A stretch of DNA of 49,691 bases from Heyndrickxia sporothermodurans (GTDB taxonomy: Bacteria > Bacillota > Bacilli > Bacillales > Bacillaceae_C), in the NCBI GenBank assembly GCA_018333075.1, contig BORH01000028.1, positions 1 to 49,691 of the forward strand, written 5' to 3'. Within the stretch, counting starts at the first letter, position 1. Each line of letters starts with the position of its first letter. The notes beneath the pieces are model-generated. The model searched no databases. It worked only from the letters and a program-made list of their open reading frames with translations, and was not told where the DNA came from. Shown in pieces: positions 18,804 to 27,982 of this stretch. The translations under genes and the position numbers were made by a program.

Positions 18804-19673
18804 ATGAAAAAAATAATAACCGCTATTACCATTGTACTCATTGCAATTGTTGGATCAGCCTGCAGCTTTAATGAAGCGGAAAAAAAGAAAGTGGAAATAA
18901 AAAAATCCTTTGCAGTAGAAGAAATTGAAGAAGTCGAAATAAATAATGAATCGTGGGATATAGAGTTCAACAATACTGAATCATCAAAGATAATAATCGC
19001 TGCCAATGGAAAGCAGCTAGACAAAAAGAATGACCCTGTAACCATACAAAATGATGGAAATAAAATTATCGTTAATCAGCAGGATCAAAAAGGAGGCATT
19101 CCAGGATTCAGTTTCGGAAAGAAGGGAACGATATCGATTTCCATTCCAAATAATGGAGTCCATACGATAACCTTAAATAATAGCGATGGTGATATTAAAT
19201 TGAAGGATATAACGACCAAAAATATTGTTATTTCAAATGATGCGGGCAGTGAAAAAATTGAAGGACTGTCAGCTGATAAAGCGAAGTTTACATCAAAAGA
19301 TGGTGAATTAAACTTAAAACAAAGTTCGCTAAAGGATTTAACTATAGCTTCAGCTGCAGGAGATACCTATCTTACAGGTGTAACAAGCACTAAGATGACA
19401 ATCACTTCAACAGATGGAGAAGTATCAGTGAAAGATACTAAAGAAGGAGAGTCATTACTTATAGAAACAAAATCAGGAGATATCAATGTATTATATAGAG
19501 AAGCTCCTCGTTCTTTATCACTTGCGGCAAATAGTGATTCATCTGATATTACTGTTGATTTAGATCACTATATTGAGAAAAAAAATACTAAAAAATCGAA
19601 GGAAGGTTCTATTGGTGATTCCACAAATAAAGTGGAGCTCTTAAGTAAAAGTGGCGTGATCATGATAAAATAA
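18804..19673 (+). CDS. DUF4097 family lipoprotein
   Basis: Secreted lipoprotein of 289 residues with a signal peptide and a lipobox ending at C20 (IVGSAC). The rest shows short repeated strands such as NSDGDIKLKDI, TSTDGEVSVKD and TKSGDINVLY, the DUF4097 pattern of a stacked beta structure. It is 40 bases after the permease and probably in the same operon. Anchored outside the cell beside the exporter and sensor kinase, it may help sense or bind the stress ligand; the role is inferred from position. Confidence 0.85.
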   Translation: MKKIITAITIVLIAIVGSACSFNEAEKKKVEIKKSFAVEEIEEVEINNESWDIEFNNTESSKIIIAANGKQLDKKNDPVTIQNDGNKIIVNQQDQKGGIPGFSFGKKGTISISIPNNGVHTITLNNSDGDIKLKDITTKNIVISNDAGSEKIEGLSADKAKFTSKDGELNLKQSSLKDLTIASAAGDTYLTGVTSTKMTITSTDGEVSVKDTKEGESLLIETKSGDINVLYREAPRSLSLAANSDSSDITVDLDHYIEKKNTKKSKEGSIGDSTNKVELLSKSGVIMIK

Positions 19674-19688
19674 TTCGAGATTTCGTTG

Positions 19689-19724
19689 AAAAGGCAACCA
19701 TTGTTTAAGTGGCTGCTTTTTTCT
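19689..19724 (+). terminator. Terminator after the DUF4097 gene
   Basis: Imperfect stem AAAAGGCAACCA with TGGCTGCTTTT, followed by TTTTTTC, 15 bases past the stop. Confidence 0.75.
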
Positions 19725-19845
19725 TTGATTCCTTATCATTTATGAATAGTAAAACCTAAGCCCCTTTCAATTAAGACTTCTTAAAAAAGGCCAACAAAAT
19801 TTTAATCCCACTATCCCACAAAGATCATTTATATTATTCTAAAAA

Positions 19846-19885
19846 AATATTTTCTGTGAAATATTATTCATAGGTCTGGTAAAAT
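19846..19885 (+). promoter_or_regulatory. Candidate promoter with overlapping palindrome
   Basis: Extended -10 TGGTAAAAT (19877-19885) with, in the -35 region, the inverted repeat AATATTT-N6-AAATATT (19846-19865). It resembles a repressor-controlled promoter and loosely recalls a CodY box, but the spacing does not fit AATTTTCWGAAAATT. The regulator is unknown. Confidence 0.35.
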
Positions 19886-20047
19886 ATACAGATTTCTATT
19901 TTCATCTTTTTTATTTTATGATATCGTTGTATAGTTATTAATATGAATTTTTATTTATAAATATCCATTTTTTCTTATTAGGAATATATAGGTTTATACA
20001 TGACTTCTTTTAGGGTATAACGATGAAATAACGGAGGTTTCATATAG

Positions 20048-21490
20048 ATGAATAATCAAAATGGGGAACTAAAACGTGGCTTAAAAGCGCGACATCTAAT
20101 GATGATATCATTAGGTGGTTCCATAGGTACTGGCCTTTTTCTAGGAAGTGGTGCTGCAATTTACCAAGCAGGTCCTGGTGGAGCGTTGCTTGCCTATTTA
20201 ATTATTGGAGTCATGGTTTATTTTATCATGACAAGCTTAGGTGAGCTGGCTTCCTTTATGCCAACTAGTGGTGCTTTTAGTACGTATGCCACTCGATTTA
20301 TCGATCCAGCATTAGGGTTTGCATTAGGATGGAATTATTGGTATAGCTGGGCGATTACACTCGCAGCAGAGCTTTCCGCTTCCACACTAGTCATGAAATT
20401 CTGGTTTCCTGATAGCCCCTCCTGGCTATGGAGTGGACTTTTTACCCTTATCATTTTTGGATTGAATATCCTTTCTGTTAAGGGCTATGGAGAAGGAGAA
20501 TACTGGTTTTCGTTTATTAAAGTCGCCACCATTATTATCTTTATTATTGTTGGCTTCCTCATGATTTTTGGCATTATGAATGGGCAAGCAGTTGGTTTTA
20601 AAAATTTCACAGTTGGCGATGCTCCATTTCATGGCGGTCTATTAGCAGTGATAGGTGTATTTCTAACAGCAGGGTTTTCTTTTCAAGGAACAGAAATAGT
20701 GGGAGTTGCTGCAGGAGAAAGTGAAAATCCGCGTGAAAATGTACCAAGGGCCATCAAAAGCATCTTTTGGAGAATTTTGTTATTTTATGTACTTGCGATC
20801 ATTGTCATCGGCTTGATCATCCCGTACACAACAGAAAGCCTGAAAAGTGAAGATATCATGGTTAGTCCATTTACATTAGTCTTTAAAAAAGCAGGACTTG
20901 CCTTTGCCGCATCATTAATGAACGCGGTCATTCTTACAGCTGTTTTATCAGCTGGTAACTCAAGTCTTTATGCATCAACAAGAATCTTATTTGCCATGGC
21001 AAAAGAAGGACAAGCACCAAAATTCTTTGGAAAGCTTAATAAACGCGGTGTTCCAGTAGCTGCACTTATTGCAACAACATTAGTAGGGATGCTAGCCTTT
21101 CTTGCATCTGCCTTTGGAGATGGAGCCATCTATATGTGGCTATTAAATGCAGCAGGGATTACAGGATTTATTTTTTGGCTCGGGATCGCTGCCAGTCATT
21201 ATCGTTTTCGGAAAGCCTATCTTGCTCAAGGGCACGCACTCGAAAAACTTCCATACCGTGCTAAGCTTTACCCATTTGGCCCGATTTTCGCCTTTCTAGT
21301 CGGTTTAATTGTCATTATTGCTCAAGACTATCAAGCTTTTCTTGGCGATAAAATTGATTGGATGGATCTCATTGCAGCCTATCTAGGCATTCCGTTATTT
21401 TTAATCATGTGGCTCGGCTACAAATTTATAAAGAAAACAAAGGTAGTTCCTTTGAAGGAATGTAAGATTGATGTGAATGAATATAAATAA
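20048..21490 (+). CDS. Amino-acid permease, APC family (LysP-like)
   Basis: Amino-acid importer of 480 residues with about 12 membrane segments. The N-terminus KRGLKARHLMMISLGGSIGT, PTSGAFSTYATRF and FQGTEIVGVAAGE are typical of the AAT subgroup that includes lysine permease LysP. ATG 20048 follows GGAGG by ten bases. Lysine is the best guess by overall resemblance; other basic or neutral amino acids are possible. It stands alone between two terminators. Confidence 0.85.
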   Translation: MNNQNGELKRGLKARHLMMISLGGSIGTGLFLGSGAAIYQAGPGGALLAYLIIGVMVYFIMTSLGELASFMPTSGAFSTYATRFIDPALGFALGWNYWYSWAITLAAELSASTLVMKFWFPDSPSWLWSGLFTLIIFGLNILSVKGYGEGEYWFSFIKVATIIIFIIVGFLMIFGIMNGQAVGFKNFTVGDAPFHGGLLAVIGVFLTAGFSFQGTEIVGVAAGESENPRENVPRAIKSIFWRILLFYVLAIIVIGLIIPYTTESLKSEDIMVSPFTLVFKKAGLAFAASLMNAVILTAVLSAGNSSLYASTRILFAMAKEGQAPKFFGKLNKRGVPVAALIATTLVGMLAFLASAFGDGAIYMWLLNAAGITGFIFWLGIAASHYRFRKAYLAQGHALEKLPYRAKLYPFGPIFAFLVGLIVIIAQDYQAFLGDKIDWMDLIAAYLGIPLFLIMWLGYKFIKKTKVVPLKECKIDVNEYK

Positions 21491-21501
21491 AATAATTAGG
21501 G

Positions 21502-21533
21502 AAGCCAGTGTTTTTATAAGCACTGGCTTTTAA
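21502..21533 (+). terminator. Terminator after the permease, possibly bidirectional
   Basis: Perfect nine-base-pair stem AAGCCAGTG/CACTGGCTT with a ten-base loop, then TTAAAT. The minus-strand side is also AT-rich, so it may serve the convergent VWA gene. Confidence 0.85.
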
Positions 21534-21607
21534 ATCTCCATTTTTCCACAGAATTCTGTCCATCATTAATCAGTTTCTTAAAGTGGTAATGTACAATATT
21601 TTAATAT

Positions 21608-23035
21608 TTATGAACTCCTATCTAGCTCTTTTCTCAAATCATCCATTCTTTTTGCCCAGTCATTAATTTGTTTATCAATACGATCAGCGTCTTTATTAAT
21701 TTCTTGTTTCTTTTGTTCAAGGAGATTGTTATTTAATGTTTCCAATTGTTTTTCATAGTTTATCAGTTTCTCATCAAGACTATTTTTTTGATCCTCATTT
21801 ATCATCTTTTCATTTGCTAATAATTGAATCGCACTTTGAAAACGAATTTTTTCAACAAATGCAGCACGATCAATCTTATAAAAATTCATTTGGGCGGTAT
21901 TCAAATGTTTATAAAGTTCGCTAGACATTTTCGGTGATGACCATTGCTTCCCAATTACATCTAAAAAGCTTGGTGGAACCCATTTTTTCGAAATGCTTTG
22001 ATTTAATTCATCTGTATTATTTGCAGACAGATACTCTCCATTTCCAGCCTTTGCGACAGCCTTTAACTGAGTCTCTGATTTTTGATCTACATTAAATCCG
22101 ATGATATTTACCTTATGGGCAGCAGTCCGCTTTGCAAATTCCTCTGCCTCTTTTACTGGATCTCCGTCACATGTCTCAGCTCCATCACTTACTATGTAAA
22201 CTGTAATAGCTCCTGTATAGGCTTTGCTGTCCTCTCGCACTTTTTTAATAGCAGCTGCAATTGGTGTCCATCCTTTTGCCTGTATATGTTCTACTGCTTC
22301 AGTAAAGGTTTTTTCTTCATATTTTTTTAATGGATACACCTCATCAATCTTCGTACATGATAGTTCTTTATCCTTATCCTCCTGAGATCCTGTATGACCA
22401 TACACATATAATGAAACATCGCTTTTTGCCCCGATAGTCTTTGCGAATCTTCTTACAGCAGTCTTTGCTATATCCATCTTTTGTTGTCCATCTACTTCTA
22501 AAAGCATACTTGAGCTGGCATCCAATAATAGAATCGCTTTAGAAGGAGCTACATTCTTCTTATTGCTTTTTGTATCTTTCTCTTCACTCGGCTCAGGTAA
22601 ATACGGCTCTTCAAAATTAGCCTTCAAAGACAGTTGCTTATTAATTAATTCTTGATGGATGTTACTTCCTAAAAGATAAATTAAAGATTTAAATAGCTTA
22701 TCGTCATCCGTATCTTCTTTAATTACTTTTTTCATTTCAACAATAAATTCATCTTTAACTTCATTCACATCAGCTGGCCATTCTGACGTTTCATGCTCGT
22801 AGTCAAAGTTTTTTGCAAGCAAGCCAGGTTTAAGATCCTTCCATTCGTCAACTGTGTTTGGAATCGTTATCTTTTTAATTTCTTGAATAATGAATTCCCC
22901 GCCTTTGCTTTTCTCCGTTGTGTTTGTAGAAACTGGACTATGCTGTTTCTTAGTATCCTCCTTTTCATTTGAACAACCTGCAAGAAGTATTAATGCGCAT
23001 CCAATACCTATAGACAAGCGCCTAAGCAAAAACAT
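21608..23035 (-). CDS. VWA-domain lipoprotein 2
   Basis: Secreted lipoprotein with lipobox ending at C21 (ILLAGC), a charged linker, a VWA domain (about 165-350) and a coiled, charged C-terminus (about 410-475). The metal-site DASSS is at 172-176, with WTPI and VSDGAETCDGDP further on. It is closely related to the VWA lipoprotein at 31368; both share the GWTPI and SDGxxTCDxDP motifs and a C-terminal charged helix. It resembles YwmC/YwmD of B. subtilis. GGGAGAGG lies almost against ATG 23035, so TTG two codons later is an equally good start. A terminator separates it from the pilus operon, so it may be its own unit. Confidence 0.85.
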   Translation of the reverse strand: MFLLRRLSIGIGCALILLAGCSNEKEDTKKQHSPVSTNTTEKSKGGEFIIQEIKKITIPNTVDEWKDLKPGLLAKNFDYEHETSEWPADVNEVKDEFIVEMKKVIKEDTDDDKLFKSLIYLLGSNIHQELINKQLSLKANFEEPYLPEPSEEKDTKSNKKNVAPSKAILLLDASSSMLLEVDGQQKMDIAKTAVRRFAKTIGAKSDVSLYVYGHTGSQEDKDKELSCTKIDEVYPLKKYEEKTFTEAVEHIQAKGWTPIAAAIKKVREDSKAYTGAITVYIVSDGAETCDGDPVKEAEEFAKRTAAHKVNIIGFNVDQKSETQLKAVAKAGNGEYLSANNTDELNQSISKKWVPPSFLDVIGKQWSSPKMSSELYKHLNTAQMNFYKIDRAAFVEKIRFQSAIQLLANEKMINEDQKNSLDEKLINYEKQLETLNNNLLEQKKQEINKDADRIDKQINDWAKRMDDLRKELDRSS

Positions 23036-23128
23036 CCTCTCCCTTACTATTATTTCTTTTCATCTGCATACAATTTCCTACGAAAATATCAAATTTTTCG
23101 TTTCAATATCATTCCAATTATTCTAAAA

Positions 23129-23173
23129 ACGATAAAAAAAGAATTGTTTTATTATTGAGTAAACAATTCTTTT
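23129..23173 (-). terminator. Terminator at the end of the pilus operon
   Basis: Perfect 13-base-pair stem AAAAGAATTGTTT/AAACAATTCTTTT with an 11-base loop, followed on the minus strand by TTTATCG after extra T residues. It suggests that the long transcript ends here and that VWA gene 2 is transcribed separately. Confidence 0.8.
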
Positions 23174-23204
23174 ATATGTATATCCATATTAAAATTGAAA
23201 GATA

Positions 23205-23402
23205 TTACTTCCCCTTCATAGTGGTTAAATGATTTTTCCTTATAAAAGGCAATGCGATTCCCACGATGATAGCTGTATATGGAAACTTACCATCTCCTGC
23301 CAACCAATCCAAGGCTGTTACAGGTACAAAAATTGCATAAATAAAAATTATTAAAAATAGGTAAATTCTCCGCCATTTCTTTTCACGTTTCGACATATCC
23401 AC
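23205..23402 (-). CDS. Small membrane protein, 65 residues
   Basis: Not recognised. A basic N-terminus (SKREKKWRR) is followed by two hydrophobic stretches (about 12-32 and 40-53) and a basic tail. GTG 23402 or ATG 23396 could start it; AGGGAATGGGTGG lies upstream. Last gene before the operon terminator and 48 bases after the 243-codon membrane protein gene. Confidence 0.6.
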   Translation of the reverse strand: MDMSKREKKWRRIYLFLIIFIYAIFVPVTALDWLAGDGKFPYTAIIVGIALPFIRKNHLTTMKGK

Positions 23403-23450
23403 CCATTCCCTACCAAGAAAAGTTACTTTCTCTAATAAAATTGAAATAAT

Positions 23451-24167
23451 TTATGCTAAATATCTATTACTAGTAACAACAGTTGAACTCGTCTCTAATT
23501 CCTTCTTCCACTTTGAAGCAAATAAACTTACGACAATGACATTAAAAGGGAAAACAATCATATTGATTAACATCTGTCCTGAAATAATAGCTAAATAACT
23601 ATTGGTTAATGCAGATATTGCAAACAACCCTACATATCCAGCACATACATCAATTAAACTTGTTAATAGAATAATAGCTAATAAGGAAAAGAAATGCTGC
23701 CCTCCCATTTTTCTAGCCACTCTTAAACTTCCTCTTATGTTTTTTTCCTCAAATATGATTATTTGTGGCGTTAAATAGAACCACACCATAACCAATATCC
23801 CTGGAACGACTAGTAATATTAATCCAAATATAACTGCTACAGAAAATAATAGGCTAAAAAGAAAAACAGTAAATCCATAATTTAAAAATGATCCATATGC
23901 TTTTCTTAATGGCTTCTCATCTAATTCAATATCACTTTTAACTAATTGAATAAATGGCACCTGAACAATAACCAATAAAAGTAACATAAAAAATAGATTC
24001 GTAAAATCAGCTACAAATTCAGCACCTGTAATTGAAGCAATTTGATAAACGCTTCCGGAAATAATATTATGAATGATCAGAAACGGAAGTGTAATTGTAA
24101 AAGACAGTAAAAGTATCGAGTAAAAATTTCGACTGTAAATTGAAAATCCTTCTATAATTGTTTTCAT
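23451..24167 (-). CDS. Polytopic membrane protein, DUF975-like
   Basis: Not firmly assigned. About 238 residues with five or six membrane segments; the segment SLRVARKMGG after a hydrophobic stretch (LTPQIIIFEE) recalls DUF975/UPF0259-type membrane proteins. An upstream TTG at 24182 is possible, but ATG 24167 has GGAGAG four bases away. It looks like a relative of the protein at 27983: both start with a loop containing IYSRN or IYNRN before a long first segment and share an overall plan. It follows the second repeat protein and a cytosolic protein, and may be a partner or immunity factor. Confidence 0.65.
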   Translation of the reverse strand: MKTIIEGFSIYSRNFYSILLLSFTITLPFLIIHNIISGSVYQIASITGAEFVADFTNLFFMLLLLVIVQVPFIQLVKSDIELDEKPLRKAYGSFLNYGFTVFLFSLLFSVAVIFGLILLVVPGILVMVWFYLTPQIIIFEEKNIRGSLRVARKMGGQHFFSLLAIILLTSLIDVCAGYVGLFAISALTNSYLAIISGQMLINMIVFPFNVIVVSLFASKWKKELETSSTVVTSNRYLA

Positions 24168-24185
24168 AATTCTCTCCATCAATCA

Positions 24186-25037
24186 TCAGTTTCTTAAAAG
24201 TGGTAATATATCGTGCTGAAAACAATATTCTCTTTCCTTTTGGTCCAACTCTTTAAAGGCTCTAATTCCTGCTTCTCCTCTAGGTAGATCAAATATATTG
24301 CCTACCCTTTTATCAACATAATTATCCAAAGACTTTTGCAGTCTGGCAACGTTTCTTGGATGAATGTAATTGGATAATTGTTTTTTTAAGCTTTTGTACT
24401 CTTTATTATTTGGATTATTTTCATGTTCCTCTAGATACTGAAGTACATTTTTAATTGAGTCGATCGTTTCCCACTGGGTTATCCCTTGCCTATGAATAAC
24501 TAGTGAATATTCAGAAAGAATGTGTTCTGACTCCTTCACATGCTGTTCAGTTAAAATATGATTGGTTAGTCGTACATCTGTATCAGACCTCTTAATAAAA
24601 TCTTCAATTTCCAGTAATTTTTTTTGCCCATCAATAAAGGTATCTGCCATGGAATAAACATTTTCTATGTCTTCCTTTATCGGCTCGATATTAAATGTAA
24701 CATCCTTTAAATAAAGATCTAACCACCCTTTTATATGATGCATCACTTCAACTGGCCGATTCAATTCTTCTCTTAATTTTCGTGATGCGGATACAATTAA
24801 ATTATTGTAATTGTTTATCATCCGACACATGTTAATTGCTTCATTTCGCTCAGCCATAATCCCGTCCTTTGTAACGATGAGAATTCCTTTTACACCTTGT
24901 CGAGAAGCATAATAAGCAACATAATGATAATCATTATTTTGATATCGAAAAATATAGTTAAAACACTGATACTTCTCAAACATTTTCTTATGCTTTTTAA
25001 TCTGTTGTTCTACTTTTTGTGATGGTATAGTTTGCAT
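24186..25037 (-). CDS. Hypothetical cytosolic helical protein
   Basis: Not recognised. The 283-residue protein has no signal peptide or membrane segment. It opens with a short mixed alpha/beta part (YIFRYQNNDYHYVAYYAS, GVKGILIVTKDG at about 28-60) followed by a long helical, charged region. The start is three bases after the second repeat-protein gene, so the two are tightly coupled. It could be a chaperone or regulator for that protein; this is inference from position only. Confidence 0.65.
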   Translation of the reverse strand: MQTIPSQKVEQQIKKHKKMFEKYQCFNYIFRYQNNDYHYVAYYASRQGVKGILIVTKDGIMAERNEAINMCRMINNYNNLIVSASRKLREELNRPVEVMHHIKGWLDLYLKDVTFNIEPIKEDIENVYSMADTFIDGQKKLLEIEDFIKRSDTDVRLTNHILTEQHVKESEHILSEYSLVIHRQGITQWETIDSIKNVLQYLEEHENNPNNKEYKSLKKQLSNYIHPRNVARLQKSLDNYVDKRVGNIFDLPRGEAGIRAFKELDQKEREYCFQHDILPLLRN

Positions 25038-25040
25038 TTT

Positions 25041-26387
25041 TTATCCCCATGAAAAGAATTTTTTAACCTTACTACCAAAATCTTTTACTTTATCAACAGT
25101 ATTTTTCACTGCATTACTTATCGATTCCTTAGGATTTTTGAAAAACTCTACTATTTTTTTTCTATTTTTGTATATCACACTGCCTAATTTTAAAGCTCCA
25201 CCAACCACAATCAATCCTACTCCAACAGCTGCTCCAGCCCCTGATGCGGTAACTAGTGTACCACCGCTCATAAGCATATCCCCTAAACTGCCTACACTAT
25301 CAGCAATCGCATTTTGTCTCTCTTCACCTGGTTTGGCATGAATAGCTTTATTAATATTGATTCCCATATCAATACCAGATGTTACAACACCTACAGCGGC
25401 AACTGCTGCATTGAACTTTGAAATCGGACCGAGATTAAGTGTCGCACGAGCATCTACGAAAGCGCCTTGAAGATTAGCATTTCTTGAAAGCTGATAATAG
25501 TTTACTAGATTATACCCTTTTCGACTTGTGTCGACTCCTAATTTTCCATTATCATAAATACTTTTATATTTATCATACTCTTTATTAAGATCTTCAAACA
25601 TCGTTCCTTTTGATGCAATTTTATACGTTGAAGTGGCTAAGTTCCATTTGAATTTTCCATTGGCCTTTAGAAAGTCACTTGTCGACATGGAACCATTCGT
25701 TTGCTCCAATGTTAATAAAGTATTGACATACTTAGCTGTATTGACACCTACATCCTTTATTGCGAATTTACTTAATTCCCATGGAGTAACCTTACTATCT
25801 TTACTTTTTTGATCACTATTACTATTTGTTCCATCTGTACTTTTATGGTTTCCATTTTGGGAACCATTTGCTGAATTAGGATCTACTGTATAGGTCCCGT
25901 CACCTTTTGGGATTAATGGTGTATAAGTTCCGTCCTCATTTGGAATAAGTATCGTTCCAGCAGTATTGTTATCACTATGAGGATTCTTACTGCTTGATCT
26001 ATTTGTAGACCCAGGATCTATTGTATAGGTTCCATCTTTATTTGGGATTAACTTTGTATAAGTCCCATCCTTATTTGGAATAACTATCGTTCCATCAGGT
26101 AATTTTATCGGTTTATATGACTCACTCGAATCATGCTTCCCACTTTGATTAGGATTCTGAGGATTATTTGGATCTCCAGGTTTTCCATGGTCATTTTGAC
26201 TTCCAGGTGTAATTGGGGTTCCGGGCTCAATAGGCATCCCAGGTGCAATTGGGGTTCCAGGTGTGATGGGTGTTCCAGGTGTAATCGGAGTTCCAACTGA
26301 AAGAGCTAAAACACTAAACGGCAATGAAAAAAATAGAATAAATAGGCCTACAAATCCTATCATTACTCTTCGTAAGATTCTTTTCAA
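25041..26387 (-). CDS. Secreted repeat protein B of the pilus island
   Basis: No family recognised. From TTG 26387 the protein has 448 residues: signal peptide (about 1-29), five degenerate x-P-G-T-P-I hexapeptides (about 31-62), a P/N/G/D-rich linker, a duplicated block containing IPNKDGTYT or IPNEDGTYT (about 103-170), an S/T/N/K stalk, a helical body (about 200-370), a glycine/alanine-rich hydrophobic segment (about 374-406) and a lysine-rich amphipathic tail. AAAGGAGGG nine bases upstream decides the TTG start over ATG 26429. The same plan is seen in the protein at 29618, so they are paralogues in design. A surface stalk with a membrane-active C-terminus is the likeliest reading. Confidence 0.75.
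   Translation of the reverse strand: MKRILRRVMIGFVGLFILFFSLPFSVLALSVGTPITPGTPITPGTPIAPGMPIEPGTPITPGSQNDHGKPGDPNNPQNPNQSGKHDSSESYKPIKLPDGTIVIPNKDGTYTKLIPNKDGTYTIDPGSTNRSSSKNPHSDNNTAGTILIPNEDGTYTPLIPKGDGTYTVDPNSANGSQNGNHKSTDGTNSNSDQKSKDSKVTPWELSKFAIKDVGVNTAKYVNTLLTLEQTNGSMSTSDFLKANGKFKWNLATSTYKIASKGTMFEDLNKEYDKYKSIYDNGKLGVDTSRKGYNLVNYYQLSRNANLQGAFVDARATLNLGPISKFNAAVAAVGVVTSGIDMGININKAIHAKPGEERQNAIADSVGSLGDMLMSGGTLVTASGAGAAVGVGLIVVGGALKLGSVIYKNRKKIVEFFKNPKESISNAVKNTVDKVKDFGSKVKKFFSWG
25878..26084 (-). repeat. Duplicated IPN(K/E)DGTYT coding block
   Basis: Within repeat protein B a unit of the form IPNxDGTYTxLIPxxDGTYTxDP occurs twice, each itself made of two IP-x-DGTYT half-repeats. The four half-repeats are spread over about 70 residues. 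Confidence 0.75.
26202..26297 (-). repeat. Hexapeptide (xPGTPI) repeats in protein B
   Basis: About five 18-base units encoding GTPITP, GTPITP, GTPIAP, GMPIEP and GTPITP directly after the signal peptide. Related but more degenerate units follow the signal peptide of protein A. Confidence 0.85.
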
Positions 26388-26477
26388 AAAAAAGCTCCCT
26401 CCTTTCTTTTTTAGAAGAGTTAGATTCATTGAAAATTACAACTATTTACTTTGAATTGATTATCTTACATTCAGCAC

Positions 26478-27110
26478 TTACATAATTTCCTTTAAATAAA
26501 CTAAGCTTGGTCCATAGCCCTTTTGTGGAATTTTCTTAATAAAAGCAGCTATAAATTTATTATCTGAAATAGATTCAAATGTTGTAGTTGCTTTAATTTC
26601 AATACGCCATTTTTCTCTAGAAAGAATAATCTCTGTGCGCTCATCAATATTTCCATGGTTTGCGCTAATTACTTGTTGGGCAGCATCATATATTAAGCTG
26701 GTTGAATCTCTTAATCTAGCCTCAAACTCCATCTTTAATTCATTATAAAGAGCTAATTTACTAGGCAAAATATCATTTAAAGCCCTTATATAAGCCTCTG
26801 AGTCCGAATAATTTTGAGAGACATACTCCATCTTCTTTTCATCTATTTGGTCACTGATGGTTTTTTCGTCTGCCTTTTTTTGCGGTAGTGATTCAGGACT
26901 GCTATCAAAGGCATCTATAGCTTCCTTCGTTTTTTCGATTAATACAGAGGTACCTGCTATTGCTGCCTGCTCAACTGCTGTATTGGCTTGTTCTTTAATT
27001 ATGTAAACTTTCGCTATATTAATCACGATCACAAATATGACAAGTACAATTCCCGTAATCCATAAAAGATAAAAAGCAGAAGTTCCTTTTTCATTTTTTA
27101 CATAATTCAT
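26478..27110 (-). CDS. TadG/TadE-like pseudopilin of the Tad locus
   Basis: Membrane-anchored protein of 210 residues. The N-terminus KNEKGTSAFYLLW followed by a hydrophobic segment (about 13-35) resembles a type IVb prepilin signal, but position +5 after the glycine is tyrosine and not glutamate. The body is helical and charged. It overlaps the TadE-like gene by four bases (ATGA). Minor pseudopilin or TadG N-terminal part is the likely role. Gram-negative TadG carries a VWA domain; here VWA domains are on separate lipoproteins. Confidence 0.65.
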   Translation of the reverse strand: MNYVKNEKGTSAFYLLWITGIVLVIFVIVINIAKVYIIKEQANTAVEQAAIAGTSVLIEKTKEAIDAFDSSPESLPQKKADEKTISDQIDEKKMEYVSQNYSDSEAYIRALNDILPSKLALYNELKMEFEARLRDSTSLIYDAAQQVISANHGNIDERTEIILSREKWRIEIKATTTFESISDNKFIAAFIKKIPQKGYGPSLVYLKEIM

Positions 27111-27514
27111 GGGACAAGCTCCATTCCTACGGCTGATTGTTCAAGTGGAAGAGAAGAAGAATTTTTCCATTTATCAGGAATAAATACGAGTGGGTGCTTA
27201 GTCTTAAGAATTAGTTTAAATTCTCCCTTCTTTCCTGGATGATATGAGGAATCTCTTTGAAGATCTTTAAATTCTATTACTGAGCTATTTCCTAGTACTT
27301 GCTTCGCTTTTTGTGCTGCTATATTCATATCACCATTATTTAAGGAATAAGCTTTTACCGCTTCATTTACAGCTGTTTTTGCTATAAAAACTGCATATCC
27401 CGACGCAACGACTTGCCACAAAAAAAGAAATAACAAAAAATAAAATGGGAGGATACCTAAAAATTCAATGCTCAATGCGCCCTTTTCATTTTTTATATAT
27501 TTGATTCTTTTCAT
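27107..27514 (-). CDS. TadE-like minor pseudopilin
   Basis: 135 residues with a type IVb-like signal KNEKG/ALSIEFLG: cleavage after glycine and glutamate at +5, then a hydrophobic helix, as in TadE-like proteins. The frame opens at 27529, but ATG 27514 follows GGGAGAGG by five bases and starts one base after the preceding stop, so it is preferred. It belongs to the pilus assembly set and would need the same prepilin peptidase as the Flp pilin. Confidence 0.75.
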   Translation of the reverse strand: MKRIKYIKNEKGALSIEFLGILPFYFLLFLFLWQVVASGYAVFIAKTAVNEAVKAYSLNNGDMNIAAQKAKQVLGNSSVIEFKDLQRDSSYHPGKKGEFKLILKTKHPLVFIPDKWKNSSSLPLEQSAVGMELVP

Positions 27515-27515
27515 G

Positions 27516-27962
27516 TCAGCCTCTCCCAACTTCTTCTAAACGGTTGATTTTATATTGTAAATACCATATATGGAATAACACTAGAAATACTGGATTAAAT
27601 ACCTCTTCATTTAACGCATCTTCATATAAATCTCTAATTCTAAATACTGAGTAATAAAGAATAGCTAAAAAAAATGATGAAAAGATCACATCCATTGAAT
27701 CAAAGAAAGCTATTCCTAAGTCAGTTAAAAATACTCCACCTATTAATTGATAAATAAATGATAGAATTAGAACAATTGTAAATAGCCACCACAATGTAAA
27801 TGGAATATAGTTCTTCTCTTTGATTTGTATAAGAGCTTTTTTTCTACTTAAAAACCAATAACCAATGTATACGCCCAATGTAATAATAGACAGAAAACAT
27901 ACTAAAAATATGTTTACCTTTTTTATTTTTAATTTTTCAGTATTAGAAGATGTGTTTTCCAT
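27516..27962 (-). CDS. DUF4234-type membrane protein
   Basis: 148 residues with about four membrane segments. The opening VNIFLVCFLSIITLGVYIGY and WFLSRKKA followed by a second hairpin match the DUF4234 pattern. AAGGGG precedes ATG 27962. It lies between the DUF975-like protein and TadE-like gene with short gaps, so it is part of the same transcript. Function unknown. Confidence 0.65.
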   Translation of the reverse strand: MENTSSNTEKLKIKKVNIFLVCFLSIITLGVYIGYWFLSRKKALIQIKEKNYIPFTLWWLFTIVLILSFIYQLIGGVFLTDLGIAFFDSMDVIFSSFFLAILYYSVFRIRDLYEDALNEEVFNPVFLVLFHIWYLQYKINRLEEVGRG

Positions 27963-27982
27963 ATATATTTCCCCTTAAAACG

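Larger units (their letters stand above)
19674..20047. other. Intergenic region between the exporter operon and the permease
   Basis: Holds the terminator of the preceding operon, a 20-base hyphenated palindrome next to an extended -10, and a leader of about 160 bases before the permease. I looked for a lysine riboswitch or T-box and saw neither. Confidence 0.6.

Noticed and set aside
19846-19865. CodY box before the permease
   Set aside because: The palindrome AATATTT-N6-AAATATT does not fit the AATTTTCWGAAAATT spacing; kept only as an unassigned operator.
19725-20047. Lysine riboswitch or T-box before the LysP-like permease
   Set aside because: None of the conserved L-box or T-box segments is present; only a palindrome and a candidate promoter are seen.
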